A stretch of DNA of 64,000 nucleotides from Gammaproteobacteria bacterium (lineage in GTDB: Bacteria > Pseudomonadota > Gammaproteobacteria > Steroidobacterales > Foliamicaceae): assembly GCA_026708965.1 (NCBI GenBank), contig JAPOTY010000006.1, positions 97,534 to 161,533 of the forward strand. The letters are read 5' to 3'. The notes beneath the pieces were generated by a model. It saw nothing but the letters and a program-made list of their open reading frames with translations. It was not told the origin of the DNA and did no database searches. A program made the translations under genes and the position numbers. Below are positions 17,329 to 26,066 of this stretch, one piece after another. Position 1 is the first letter of the stretch, and each line of letters starts with the position of its first letter.

Positions 17329-19317
17329 ATGCCCGGCATCCTTCCTATTAATCTGGATAACCTGCTCTACTGCCGCGGAATTGAATCCGAGCGGGTGGAG
17401 TTCAAGGCATCGTGGAATCCAAAAACAACCGGCCCTCAGATCCTCAAGACCATTTGCGCGTTTGCAAACGACTTTCATAATCTCAACGGCGGCTATATCG
17501 TTTTGGGCGTTGAAGAAAAGGATGGTCGCGCCAAACTGCCACCGAAAGGATTGGAGGCAGGCGAGCTGGATGGCGCTCAGAAGTGGATTAGCGGAAACTG
17601 CAAACGGCTAGATCCAAGCTACCAGCCGACCCTTTCGCCGGAAATCGTGAATGAGCGCGCAGTCTTGGTTGTCTGGGCGCCTGCGAGCGATATCCGCCCG
17701 CACCGCGGTGCGGATGGCGATACTGGCGCCTCCAGGTACTGGGTTCGCCTAGGATCCGAAACCGTCAATGCGGAGCAAAAAGGAGACATGCTCCGGCAGT
17801 TGATTCAACAGACGGCGAAAGTGCCCTGGGACGACCGTCCGGCCCGCGAAGCAAGGGTGGAGGACCTGCGGGAAACGCAGGTGCGCGAGTTTCTCAGGGA
17901 CATCCAAAGCAGCCTCTTAGACGAGCCGGATGCCAACGTGGTGTACCGGAACATGCAAATCACAAGGCCTGTGAATCAGCATGAATCTCCACGCAATGTG
18001 GGCCTTTTGTTTTTTTCCAACGAGCCTGCGCAATGGTTTCGCGGGGCGAAAATCGAGGTGGTCCAGTTTGCTGCCGACCGCAGCGGCGATGTTCTCGAAG
18101 AGCGCACGTTTGCGGGTCCGCTTAAGGATCAGTTCCATGATTGCCTGAATCACCTGGAAAACCTGTCCGCCACTCATCTGGAAAAACAGCGGGATCGTAG
18201 CCAAGTTCGCGGTTGGGTGAGTTATCCCCTGCCGGCGTTGCGGGAAACACTAGCAAACGCTCTCTATCACCGCAGCTACGATGTGGATCAGCCGGAACCG
18301 TCAAAGGTTTACCTATACCCGGATCGCATCGAAGTCACTAGCTACCCCGGACCGGTTCCCGGAATCGAGCCGGAGCATTTGACAAGGGACGGGCAACTCC
18401 GTCCAGTGCCTGCGCGCAACCGGCGCATAGGCGAATTCCTCAAGGAGCTGAAGTTCGCGGAAGGTCGCATGACGGGCTTGGCCAAGGTTTTCAGGGCAAT
18501 GGATGAGAACGGCTCGCCCCCGCCCCGATTCGAATTTGATCAGGATCGAACATACTTTCTCGCAACTTTGCCTGCCCATCCCGAGTATGCCGCTCTATCA
18601 GCACTTCGCGACGCTGGCCATCTCCGGGCCTTGGGCGATGAGAATGAAGCGCACCGCCGCTTGATCTCCGCTTGGAAGGCGAGTCCCGAGTCCGCGGTGC
18701 TTGCTGCGGAAGTCATCCGCTCGCACGCAAAACGGCAGGAATTGATTGAGGCGGAAGAAGCTTGGGAAGCATTTAAGCGGCATGCCGCCCCGCATGTTCG
18801 ACCTCATGTGGCCAACACCATGATAGAGGCATGGTTCGATGCCAACGAGAAAAGAAAAGCGGAAAAGCTGCTTGGCGAACTTCATTTGAGCGCGCAAAAC
18901 CAAGATGCGATCGATGCCGCAATACTGTCCCGGCGGCTGCGCAAAGAAAGTCAGGCCCACCACTATTTCGAGAGGGCCGGTGTTGCAATCCAAGCGGATC
19001 CGCGAGCTCTGCACGAATTCGCACAAACCAAAATCAGATTGGCGGGGTATGCCCGTCGCAAGCGGCGCGGTCCATGGAAGGCAACCAACCGTAAATTCCT
19101 AGCGGAAGCCCGGGAACTGCTTGAGCGGGTCATTCAGCTTGATGCGCCGCCAACGAGGCATGCTTTTGCTTGGCGCGACTTGGCACGGGTTCGTGATTTC
19201 CTGCGTGAGCCCGCCACTGCGGTTGAAAATGCTTATGAAAGGGCGATGGCCTTGCTGCCGGAAGAGCGCCAATTCCAAAAAAACCTCGAAGATTTTCGAA
19301 ATCGCCGCCAGCAGTGA
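17329..19317 (+). CDS. AlbA/Schlafen-type domain, ATPase-fold and TPR-like protein
   Basis: A 662-residue protein with three visible parts. An AlbA_2 (Schlafen AAA_4-like) nucleic-acid-binding domain spans about 12-140 (RVEFKASWNPKTTG, then FANDFHNLNGGYIVLGVEE). A RecG-like C-terminal ATP-binding domain follows, with LRETLANALYHRSYD and the YPDRIEVTSYPGP strand (about 300-350). About 250 helical, TPR-like residues complete it. AlbA_2 proteins are often called transcriptional regulators or ATP-dependent helicase-like proteins, and some sit in defence islands. Base composition looks more AT-rich than the neighbours, suggesting acquisition. ATG 17329 is preferred over TTG 17317. It stands alone, with no partner gene on either side. 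Confidence 0.8.
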   Translation: MPGILPINLDNLLYCRGIESERVEFKASWNPKTTGPQILKTICAFANDFHNLNGGYIVLGVEEKDGRAKLPPKGLEAGELDGAQKWISGNCKRLDPSYQPTLSPEIVNERAVLVVWAPASDIRPHRGADGDTGASRYWVRLGSETVNAEQKGDMLRQLIQQTAKVPWDDRPAREARVEDLRETQVREFLRDIQSSLLDEPDANVVYRNMQITRPVNQHESPRNVGLLFFSNEPAQWFRGAKIEVVQFAADRSGDVLEERTFAGPLKDQFHDCLNHLENLSATHLEKQRDRSQVRGWVSYPLPALRETLANALYHRSYDVDQPEPSKVYLYPDRIEVTSYPGPVPGIEPEHLTRDGQLRPVPARNRRIGEFLKELKFAEGRMTGLAKVFRAMDENGSPPPRFEFDQDRTYFLATLPAHPEYAALSALRDAGHLRALGDENEAHRRLISAWKASPESAVLAAEVIRSHAKRQELIEAEEAWEAFKRHAAPHVRPHVANTMIEAWFDANEKRKAEKLLGELHLSAQNQDAIDAAILSRRLRKESQAHHYFERAGVAIQADPRALHEFAQTKIRLAGYARRKRRGPWKATNRKFLAEARELLERVIQLDAPPTRHAFAWRDLARVRDFLREPATAVENAYERAMALLPEERQFQKNLEDFRNRRQQ

Positions 19318-19489
19318 GGGGGAGGTGCCTGCCAATCAGCTTTCCCCCATTACGCGGTCCAACGCTGTGGGTATTTCCCGAACAAGATGCGGACGTTGAA
19401 TCGTTGTCGGCAAAGCGGCCTAAGCGATGCGTATGGTTGCGCCTGTTTCGGTGCGATATGAGACAGGCTGCATTGCAGAATTTGTGACG

Positions 19490-20179
19490 ATGATGACAGA
19501 AGGCGAAATCGTTGGGCGGCTAGCGGCCGTTCGGGCGCGAATCGTTGCTGCGGCCAAGCGCGGGAGGCTTTCGCCCCAAGATGTCCGGATCCTGGCGGTC
19601 AGCAAGGCGCATGGCGCGGAGGTGGTGCGCGCGGCGTTGCGGGCGGGCTTGACAGACTTCGGGGAGAATTACGTGGGCGAGGCGGTTGCAAAGATGGATG
19701 CGCCTAGGTCTTCCGGCGCAAGGTGGCATTTCATCGGTCGTTTGCAATCGAACAAGGCGCGGCTTGTGGCCGAGCGGTTCGACTGGATGCATACGGTGAT
19801 CAGGGAGCGCGACGTTCTGCGGCTCAATGCCCGGCGTCCGGCGGATTCGCCGCCCTTGAACGTTTGCATACAGGTGCGCATGCAAGACGGCGACGACCGT
19901 CCCGCATTGCCTGCGGACGAAGCGCCCGGGCTGGCGGCCTTGATCGGCGCGCAGAAGCGTTTGCGCCTTCGCGGCCTCATGGGCATGCCGATGCCCGGCG
20001 CGCCGGACGATGCCTATCGTCGCCTGCGCGCCCTTTTCGACGAGCTGAACGGTTCCGGCCTGGGCCTGGACACCCTGTCCATGGGCATGACCGCCGACCT
20101 CGAAACCGCAGTGGAGTGCGGCGCCACCCTGGTGCGCGTTGGCACCGCCCTGTTCGGCCCCCGCCCCCGTCCCCGATAG
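19490..20179 (+). CDS. yggS: YggS/PLPBP family pyridoxal phosphate-binding protein
   Basis: A 229-residue PLP homeostasis protein. The cofactor lysine is in ILAVSKAHG, and FGENYVGEA, WHFIGRLQSNKAR, LRGLMGMPMPG and LSMGMTADLETAVECGATLVRVGTALFG are all diagnostic. The start could be ATG 19490 or the adjacent ATG 19493; upstream codons in the same frame lack homology. It is not next to proC or pilT as in enterobacteria. It keeps free PLP low and supports amino-acid and vitamin B6 balance. Confidence 0.93.
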   Translation: MMTEGEIVGRLAAVRARIVAAAKRGRLSPQDVRILAVSKAHGAEVVRAALRAGLTDFGENYVGEAVAKMDAPRSSGARWHFIGRLQSNKARLVAERFDWMHTVIRERDVLRLNARRPADSPPLNVCIQVRMQDGDDRPALPADEAPGLAALIGAQKRLRLRGLMGMPMPGAPDDAYRRLRALFDELNGSGLGLDTLSMGMTADLETAVECGATLVRVGTALFGPRPRPR

Positions 20180-20309
20180 CGCGCCCCGCCTATTGTGCCC
20201 GCCGCCGGTCTTTGCGCTTGCCGAGCCGTCTTTAGCGCGGCCTGTGGTAAATTCCCGCACCTTGCGTCGCGGCGCGCGGGAAGGTTTCTTGGAGCGAGGG
20301 AGGTACGGC

Positions 20310-20891
20310 ATGGTCATAATCAAGCGAATGCTGACCGGCATCGTTGCGCTTTTAGTGCTGTTCCTCGTTGTGGGTTTCCTGCTTCCGCGCGAGGTGCGGG
20401 TGGAGCGGTCGGTGGAAATCGATGCCGCGCCGCGGGAGGTGTTCGCGATGGTCAACGATTTCCGGCAGTTCAACCGCTGGCAGCCTTGGCACCGGATTGA
20501 TCCGGCCACGCGCTATGTATTCGAGGGGCCGGCCATCGGCGCCGGTTCGCGCATGCTCTGGTACAGCGACCATCCGCAGGTGGGCGACGGCATGCAGGAA
20601 ATCGTGGAGAGCCTGCCCTATTCCAGGGTTCGCGCGCTGCTTGATTTCGGCACCGGCGGAATGGCCTATGCGGACTACCTGATCGATGCCCGGGAGGGCG
20701 GTTCGGTGCTCACCTGGACTCTGGAGACGGACATGGGCGGCAACCCCATGGGACGCTATGCGGGGCTGATGATGGACGGCATGATCGGGCCGTCGTACGA
20801 GCAGGGACTGTCGAATCTCAAGGCGATACTCGAAAGCGCGCCCGCCCCGCCGCTGCGCGAGACGCTCGAACAGGCCCTGGAAACAGCCTAG
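20310..20891 (+). CDS. SRPBCC (START-like) family protein with N-terminal membrane anchor
   Basis: A 193-residue protein. A hydrophobic segment (about residues 5-25) is followed by a START-like ligand-binding fold beginning VERSVEIDAAPREVFAMVNDF and NRWQPWHRIDP. The GGGAGG ribosome-binding site before ATG 20310 decides the start. The ligand is unknown; members of this broad fold include polyketide cyclases and lipid-binding proteins. Ends 48 bases before the EF-G-like gene and may be co-transcribed with it. Confidence 0.8.
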   Translation: MVIIKRMLTGIVALLVLFLVVGFLLPREVRVERSVEIDAAPREVFAMVNDFRQFNRWQPWHRIDPATRYVFEGPAIGAGSRMLWYSDHPQVGDGMQEIVESLPYSRVRALLDFGTGGMAYADYLIDAREGGSVLTWTLETDMGGNPMGRYAGLMMDGMIGPSYEQGLSNLKAILESAPAPPLRETLEQALETA

Positions 20892-20939
20892 GCCACCTGA
20901 TCCCGCCGATATGGAGAATAACGCCGAGGTTTGCCGAAT

Positions 20940-22973
20940 ATGACCCATCCATCCACCGCTTCCATCCGCAATATCGTTTTCCTCGGCCACTCCGGCGCCG
21001 GCAAGACGGTGCTGGCCGAGAAACTGCTGGCGGCTTCCGGCGCGATCAAAGCGCCCGGCAGCATCGAGCGCGGCACCACGGTGTGCGACTACCGGCCCGA
21101 AGAGAAGCGCCTGCAGTATTCCGCCGATGTTGCCCTCTGCCATCTTGAGCACGACGGCGCCCATATCAATCTGATCGACACGCCGGGTTCCGCGGATTTC
21201 GCCGGGCGGGCGCTAAGCGTGCTGCCCGCCGCGGAAACCGCCATGGTGGTCGTCAACGCCGCCGCCGGCATCGAGCTGATGACCCGCCGGGCGATGGCCG
21301 CGGCCGCGGAAATGAAGCGGGCCCGGTTCATTGTGGTGAGCCATATCGATAGCGAGACCGCCGACCTGCCCGGGCTGATGGAGCAGATCCGCGAATCCTT
21401 CGGGCGCGAGTGCATCCCGCTGAACCTGCCGGCGGACAAGGCCGCGCGGGTGGCCGACTGCTATTTCAAGCCCGAGGACGCGGACACCGATTTCGATTCC
21501 GTCGCCGAGGCGCACACAACCATCGTCGATCAGGTGGTGGAGCTGGACGACGAGCTGATGGAGCTGTACCTGGAACAGGGCGAGGACATGAAACCGGAGC
21601 AGCTGCACGGCGCGTTCGAGCGCGCCCTGCGGCGCGGCCACTTGGTGCCGGTATGTTTCGTGTCCGCCGCCACCGGCTCCGGCATCAACCAGCTGCTCAA
21701 CGCGATGAACCAGCTGGCGCCGTCGCCGCGCGAGGGCAATCCGCCGGCCTGCTCGCTGGACGGCGAGGCGGTGGCGCTGAAGGCGGACAAGGACGCGGAC
21801 ACGGTGGCGCTGCTGTTCAAGATCAACGTGGATCCGTACGTGGGCAAGATGGGCGTTTTCCGCGTTTTTCAGGGCCAGGTGAGCGTGGGCGATTCGCTTT
21901 ATCTCGACGACCAGCGCAAGGCCGTCAAGGCGGCGCACCTCTACGCGCTCCAGGGCGCCGAGTCGCATGAAGTGCCGTCGGTGGGCCCCGGCGGCATCGC
22001 CGCGCTGTCGAAGATCAACGAGCTCTCCTATGGGAGCGTGCTGCATGCGGACCATGCCCACGACCAGCTGAAATTCGCGCCGCCGCCAAAGCCCGCGCCG
22101 ATGCACGGCGTGGTGCTGGAGCTAACCCAGCGCGGTGACGAGAAAAAGCTCTCCGACGCGCTGGCCAAGCTCACCGCCGAGGACCCCAGCCTGCTGCTCG
22201 AGTTCGATGCGCAAGCCAATGAAACCGTGCTGCGCGGGATGGGCGAGCTGCACCTGCGGGTGATTCTCGACCGCATGAGCGAGGAGTTCAATCTCGAGGT
22301 CGAAACGCGCCAGCCGCGCATCGCCTACCGCGAGACGGTCACGCGCAAGGCCGAGGGGCATCACCGCCACAAGAAGCAGACCGGCGGGGCCGGCCAGTTC
22401 GGCGAGGTGTTCCTCAATATCGAGCCGCTCCCGCGCGGCAGCGGCTTCGAATTCGTCGATAAGGTGGTGGGCGGCGTGATCCCTTCGCAGTTCATGCCGG
22501 CGGTGGAGAAAGGCGTGCGCCAAGTGCTCAATGAAGGCGCCGTGGCCGGCTATCCGTTGCAGGATATCCGCGTGACCGTGTACGACGGCAAGCACCATCC
22601 GGTCGATTCCAAGGAGGTGGCCTTCGTGGCCGCCGGCAAGAAGGCCTTTATCGACGCCATCACCAAAGCCAAGCCCATCGTGCTTGAGCCCATCGCGAAG
22701 ATCGAAGTCACGACCCCGGGCCAGCACATGGGCGATATTGCCGGCCATCTGTCCGGCGCGCGCGGGCGCATCAGCGGCAATCATTCCATCCCGGGCAACC
22801 TAGTGGTCATTTCCGCCGAGGCTCCGATCGGCGAACTCGGCGATTTCCAGACCCGGCTCAAGTCCATGACCGGCGGCGAAGGCGCCTACACCATGGAATT
22901 CGATCATTACGCCACCGCCCCGCCGCCCCTCCAGAAAGCCCTCGAGGAAGCCTTCAAGCCCAGCGACGACTAG
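20940..22973 (+). CDS. Elongation factor G-like GTPase (second-type EF-G)
   Basis: A 677-residue protein with the full EF-G domain order. The G domain has its P-loop at GHSGAGKT (16-23) and DTPG at 80-83. It is followed by domain II (MGVFRVFQGQVSVGDSLYLD), domain III, domain IV (HKKQTGGAGQFGEVFL) and domain V. It belongs to the EF-G-like paralogue group rather than the canonical fusA, which normally sits beside rpsG and tuf. The G4 guanine-specificity motif, normally NKxD, reads SHID (134-137), and the segment after it is shortened. It may therefore bind GTP weakly or act in ribosome recycling or rescue; function is not established from sequence. Confidence 0.88.
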   Translation: MTHPSTASIRNIVFLGHSGAGKTVLAEKLLAASGAIKAPGSIERGTTVCDYRPEEKRLQYSADVALCHLEHDGAHINLIDTPGSADFAGRALSVLPAAETAMVVVNAAAGIELMTRRAMAAAAEMKRARFIVVSHIDSETADLPGLMEQIRESFGRECIPLNLPADKAARVADCYFKPEDADTDFDSVAEAHTTIVDQVVELDDELMELYLEQGEDMKPEQLHGAFERALRRGHLVPVCFVSAATGSGINQLLNAMNQLAPSPREGNPPACSLDGEAVALKADKDADTVALLFKINVDPYVGKMGVFRVFQGQVSVGDSLYLDDQRKAVKAAHLYALQGAESHEVPSVGPGGIAALSKINELSYGSVLHADHAHDQLKFAPPPKPAPMHGVVLELTQRGDEKKLSDALAKLTAEDPSLLLEFDAQANETVLRGMGELHLRVILDRMSEEFNLEVETRQPRIAYRETVTRKAEGHHRHKKQTGGAGQFGEVFLNIEPLPRGSGFEFVDKVVGGVIPSQFMPAVEKGVRQVLNEGAVAGYPLQDIRVTVYDGKHHPVDSKEVAFVAAGKKAFIDAITKAKPIVLEPIAKIEVTTPGQHMGDIAGHLSGARGRISGNHSIPGNLVVISAEAPIGELGDFQTRLKSMTGGEGAYTMEFDHYATAPPPLQKALEEAFKPSDD

Positions 22974-22974
22974 C

Positions 22975-23202
22975 CGGGACAGCGATACGAAGCAGCGAGC
23001 CGCGCAAGCGCTCCAGGCCATGGGATTGTCGGTCTCCGACGCAATTCGATTGCTCCTGATACGCGTAGCCAACGAGGAAAGGTTGCCTTTCGCCCTTAAG
23101 GTGCCCAATTCAGCTACGCGCAAGGCTATGGGCCAGTTGGAGCAGGGCGAGGGCAAGCGTTTCGGCAGCGCCGAAGAGTTATTCGAGGACCTCGGCATAT
23201 GA
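22975..23202 (+). pseudogene. RelB/DinJ antitoxin remnant lacking its start
   Basis: The frame reads RDSDTKQRAAQALQAMGLSV..., then SDAIRLLLIRVANEERLPF, a clear RelB/DinJ-type ribbon-helix-helix antitoxin. The N-terminal beta-strand and start codon are missing: upstream of 22975 the frame runs into the end of the EF-G-like gene with no ATG, GTG or TTG nearby. The only internal ATG (23020) would cut the DNA-binding part. The stop TGA (23200-23202) lies just before the toxin remnant, keeping the usual antitoxin-toxin order. Confidence 0.75.
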
Positions 23203-23203
23203 A

Positions 23204-23302
23204 ATGCTGACACCGGTTCGGTCCAGCCAATTCAAACGCGACTTAAGAAAAACCGGAAAACGCGGCAAGGACCTGTCGAAGCTGCGCCGCCCTTCGGAAT
23301 GA
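23204..23302 (+). pseudogene. Truncated YafQ/RelE-type toxin
   Basis: An ATG one base after the antitoxin stop gives a 32-residue peptide. It begins MLTPVRSSQFKRDLRKTGKR and continues GKDLSKL, the N-terminal helices of YafQ/RelE mRNA interferases. It then stops (TGA 23300-23302) where about 60 more residues, including the catalytic His, should follow. No in-frame continuation of the toxin is visible up to the GntR gene. It is almost certainly inactive. Confidence 0.75.
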
Positions 23303-23336
23303 GGGCTAGCAACTCATTGGTGTTGCTTGGCTCAAC

Positions 23337-23355
23337 TGTATATGTTATATATACA
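23337..23355. promoter_or_regulatory. Inverted repeat, probable GntR operator
   Basis: TGTATAT (23337-23343) and ATATACA (23349-23355) form a perfect inverted repeat with a 5-base spacer, ending 7 bases before the GntR gene's ATG at 23363. The AT-rich core probably also serves as the -10 region. YtrA-type GntR regulators bind operators of this kind and repress their own ABC operon, so autoregulation is inferred. Confidence 0.65.
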
Positions 23356-23362
23356 CACCAGA

Positions 23363-23776
23363 ATGAGTGAACGCACGGAAATCGCCGTCCAGATCGGTCC
23401 GATCTCACCGGCCGCGCCCGACGCGCTATATCAGCAGATCGTCAACGGTTTCAAGCGCGAGATTGGCGAGGGGCGTCTGACTGGCGATACGCCGCTGCCG
23501 TCCTTCCGGCTGCTGGCGGGGCAACTGTTGGTCAGCATCATCACCGTGCGCCGCGCATACGAGGAGCTCGAGAGAGAAGGAATCATCTACCGCCGTCAGG
23601 GACTCGGCACCTTTGTCGCCACCGATGGCCGCGAGCGCAGCCGTGCCGCCAAGCGCAGGCATGCGCAGGCGCTGATCCGTTCGGCAATCCGGGAAGCCAA
23701 GGAGGCCGGTCTGAGCGCCGCCGAGGCCAAGGCTTTCGTCAATCGGGTCGCCACAGAAACCCTTTCCGAGGAATAG
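23363..23776 (+). CDS. GntR-family (YtrA-type) transcriptional regulator
   Basis: A 137-residue protein with an N-terminal winged helix (ALYQQIVNGFKREIGEGRL, then LPSFRLLAGQLLVSIITVRRAYEELEREGII). The effector domain is only a short helical tail, as in the YtrA subfamily. ATG 23363 is chosen because upstream in-frame starts (23327 TTG, 23342 ATG) lie before or inside the operator. It leads a tight operon: the ABC ATPase gene starts 2 bases after its stop. It probably represses the operon until a signal, often an antimicrobial or envelope stress, is sensed. Confidence 0.88.
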   Translation: MSERTEIAVQIGPISPAAPDALYQQIVNGFKREIGEGRLTGDTPLPSFRLLAGQLLVSIITVRRAYEELEREGIIYRRQGLGTFVATDGRERSRAAKRRHAQALIRSAIREAKEAGLSAAEAKAFVNRVATETLSEE

Positions 23777-23778
23777 TT

Positions 23779-24654
23779 ATGCAAAGCACCAATGCCATCG
23801 AAATCCGCGGGCTTAGAAAAACATATCCGCGCTTTCAACTGGGGCCCTTGGATCTCGCCGTGCCCGCCGGGGCCATCTACGGCCTGGTGGGTCCAAACGG
23901 CGCGGGCAAAACCACTACGCTGGACTTGATTTTCGGCTTGGGGCTGCCGGAGGCCGGAGAAATCCGGGTGCTCGGTTGCGATCATAGGCGGGACGAGGCG
24001 CATCTGAAACTCGCCGCCGCGTACGTCAGCCCGCACACCAGTTTTGTTTCCTGGAAATATGTGCGGCGCGCTATCCGCTTTATTCGCGCCTTCTATCCGG
24101 ATTGGGATCAGGCTTACTGCGGCCACCTGCTCAGGCGCTTCCGGCTCGATCCCGATGAAAAGATCGCATCGCTTTCGCTCGGCGGCGCCACAAAGCTTGG
24201 CCTGGTTTTGGCACTTGCGCGCCGACCCCGGGTCCTGATCATGGACGAGCCCGCCATCGGTCTCGACGTGCCCTCGAAAAAGGATTTGTTCGCGGAATTG
24301 CTGGCCCTGATGGGCGACGAGGACCATACCGTTTTGATCTCGTCGCACAACCTGGCCGATCTGGAGCGGTTCACGGATTACATCGGCGTGATCAACGAAG
24401 GCAGGCTGCTGGCGCAGGGGCGCACCGACCAGCTGCTGGAGACCTATCGGCAAGTGAGCTTCGCGCTTGGCGGCGAGCCGCCGCCCGGGGGCCGGCTTTT
24501 TGAGCGCGACGGCGACCGGCAGCGCGTCCTTACGGATTCCGCCGACCGGTACAGCAAGGCCCTTGCTCAATGCGGCGCGACCGGAATATCCGTGCAACCG
24601 GTGACTCTCGAAGAACTCTTCGCGGGTCTGGTCGAGGGCCAGGAACGTGACTAG
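23779..24654 (+). CDS. ABC transporter ATP-binding protein (GntR-linked)
   Basis: A 291-residue ATPase. Walker A is GPNGAGKTTT. The signature loop is altered to LSLGGATKLGL instead of the usual LSGGQ. Walker B with the catalytic Glu is VLIMDEPAIGLD, and the switch His is in ISSHNLADLE. The C-terminal third (from about 215) resembles the accessory domain of YtrB-like exporters. Its 3' end overlaps the permease gene by 8 bases. The exported substrate is unknown. Confidence 0.92.
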   Translation: MQSTNAIEIRGLRKTYPRFQLGPLDLAVPAGAIYGLVGPNGAGKTTTLDLIFGLGLPEAGEIRVLGCDHRRDEAHLKLAAAYVSPHTSFVSWKYVRRAIRFIRAFYPDWDQAYCGHLLRRFRLDPDEKIASLSLGGATKLGLVLALARRPRVLIMDEPAIGLDVPSKKDLFAELLALMGDEDHTVLISSHNLADLERFTDYIGVINEGRLLAQGRTDQLLETYRQVSFALGGEPPPGGRLFERDGDRQRVLTDSADRYSKALAQCGATGISVQPVTLEELFAGLVEGQERD

Positions 24655-26041
24655 CCGCATTGTTCGCGATCTTCTGAAGCGCAGGTCCAGCTTCCTGATC
24701 CCGGGCGGCGCGCTCTACCTGGCCTTGGCGCTGCTGGCTTACAGCATGAACGGCCCTCACCGATTCGGCTCTTTTCTGGTTGTCTCCGGCATCGCTTTGC
24801 CGAGCATGCTCATATGCCTTCTTCTCTTCGAACACCAAAGCGGGCTCACACGAGTCCTGATGCACCTGCCGATCGATCGATACGCGCTTGCGAAGGCCTA
24901 TTTCGCTTCGATGGTGGGCGTTTCCACCATTTGGGTTCTGGGACTGATATTGATTGCATGGCTGGCGGCATCTTGGGATGGCGGCGCGGGCTGGCTTGCT
25001 GTGCCAATGGCCGTTGCCTGGGCGTTCCTTCTGGCCGGCTTATGCTTTTGCATGGACGCGCTCGATAATTCCGGGCGCAAGTATGGCGGGGAGTCCATGC
25101 CACGCTGGGCGAGAGTCGCGATATGGGTGCTATTTTTTACGGCATGGCTGACCGGGGAATACGCCTTCTTCGGTTCGTTTCTTGGTTCGTTCCATTTCAT
25201 GCTTTCCCCGGATGCGTGGCAACCGAAACATCTGCTGGTTCTCCTAGCCTTGGGCGCCGCCGCATCGGCCCTTGGCTTCGCACGAATGCGGGCGTTGCTC
25301 ACTACGCGCAGGTCGCGCTCCAAACCGCGATTGACGGTGCCTGAACCGGCAATTCGCAAGCGGCTGCCGCTGGCGCGAAAGCTGACGGGATTTTCCGCGA
25401 TCACGGCAGGCTGCCTGTGGATGCCGATCACGATCGCGGCCGGGCTCGGCGGTTTCTTTGCCATCGATATTCCGGTGAGGGGCTTGCCGGGGCTGAGTGA
25501 TTTGCATCCGCGCATGGACCTGAGCGCCCCGTTCGTGCGCGGAGCGATATTTGCCTGCTTGGTCGCAATTGGGTTCGTCGCGACGGTGCCGCGTTTCGCC
25601 AATTTCCGCGTGCTCAAGGGCTTGCCGCTCTCCGCCCGCAGGCTTGGCGCCAGCGTCACGCTGCTGCCGACGATCCTAGTGCTGATTCAGGTGGCGCTGG
25701 TCTTTCCGCTGCTCCATATTCTGAATCCTGCGGCTGCGGCCGATCTTTTCCTGCCTTTGACGGGCGCTGTCGGCATCGGCGCTCTGCTTTGTCCTGCTGT
25801 ACTGGTTCGACCGCAGCAGGATATTGCGTTTTTCTCTGGGTACATAGGGATTATCGTTCTTCTATATGTCTGGCTCATGGCATCGTTGCTGGTTCCCGGT
25901 TTGCAGGTATTCGCGCCGCTGGTCCTAGCGGGAGGCCTGTTCGCCTCCTGGGCCTTCTCAAGCCTTGTATTTCGGCGCGCGCTTGCAGCCGCCGACAAGC
26001 CCCTGCCCCTGCAAAGGCTTTCGCCGGGCGGCAACGCCTGA
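24647..26041 (+). CDS. ABC transporter permease of the GntR operon
   Basis: A 464-residue integral membrane protein with about ten or more hydrophobic segments (for example GALYLALALLAYSM, VGVSTIWVLGLILIAWLAA and PTILVLIQVALVFPLLHIL). It starts at GTG 24647, inside the end of the ATPase gene, implying translational coupling. No family name is certain; position and topology make it the membrane partner of the ATPase. The DUF192 gene follows on the opposite strand, 25 bases away. Confidence 0.8.
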   Translation: MTSRIVRDLLKRRSSFLIPGGALYLALALLAYSMNGPHRFGSFLVVSGIALPSMLICLLLFEHQSGLTRVLMHLPIDRYALAKAYFASMVGVSTIWVLGLILIAWLAASWDGGAGWLAVPMAVAWAFLLAGLCFCMDALDNSGRKYGGESMPRWARVAIWVLFFTAWLTGEYAFFGSFLGSFHFMLSPDAWQPKHLLVLLALGAAASALGFARMRALLTTRRSRSKPRLTVPEPAIRKRLPLARKLTGFSAITAGCLWMPITIAAGLGGFFAIDIPVRGLPGLSDLHPRMDLSAPFVRGAIFACLVAIGFVATVPRFANFRVLKGLPLSARRLGASVTLLPTILVLIQVALVFPLLHILNPAAAADLFLPLTGAVGIGALLCPAVLVRPQQDIAFFSGYIGIIVLLYVWLMASLLVPGLQVFAPLVLAGGLFASWAFSSLVFRRALAAADKPLPLQRLSPGGNA

Positions 26042-26066
26042 CCTGTTTGCGGGCATTGCCTTACGT

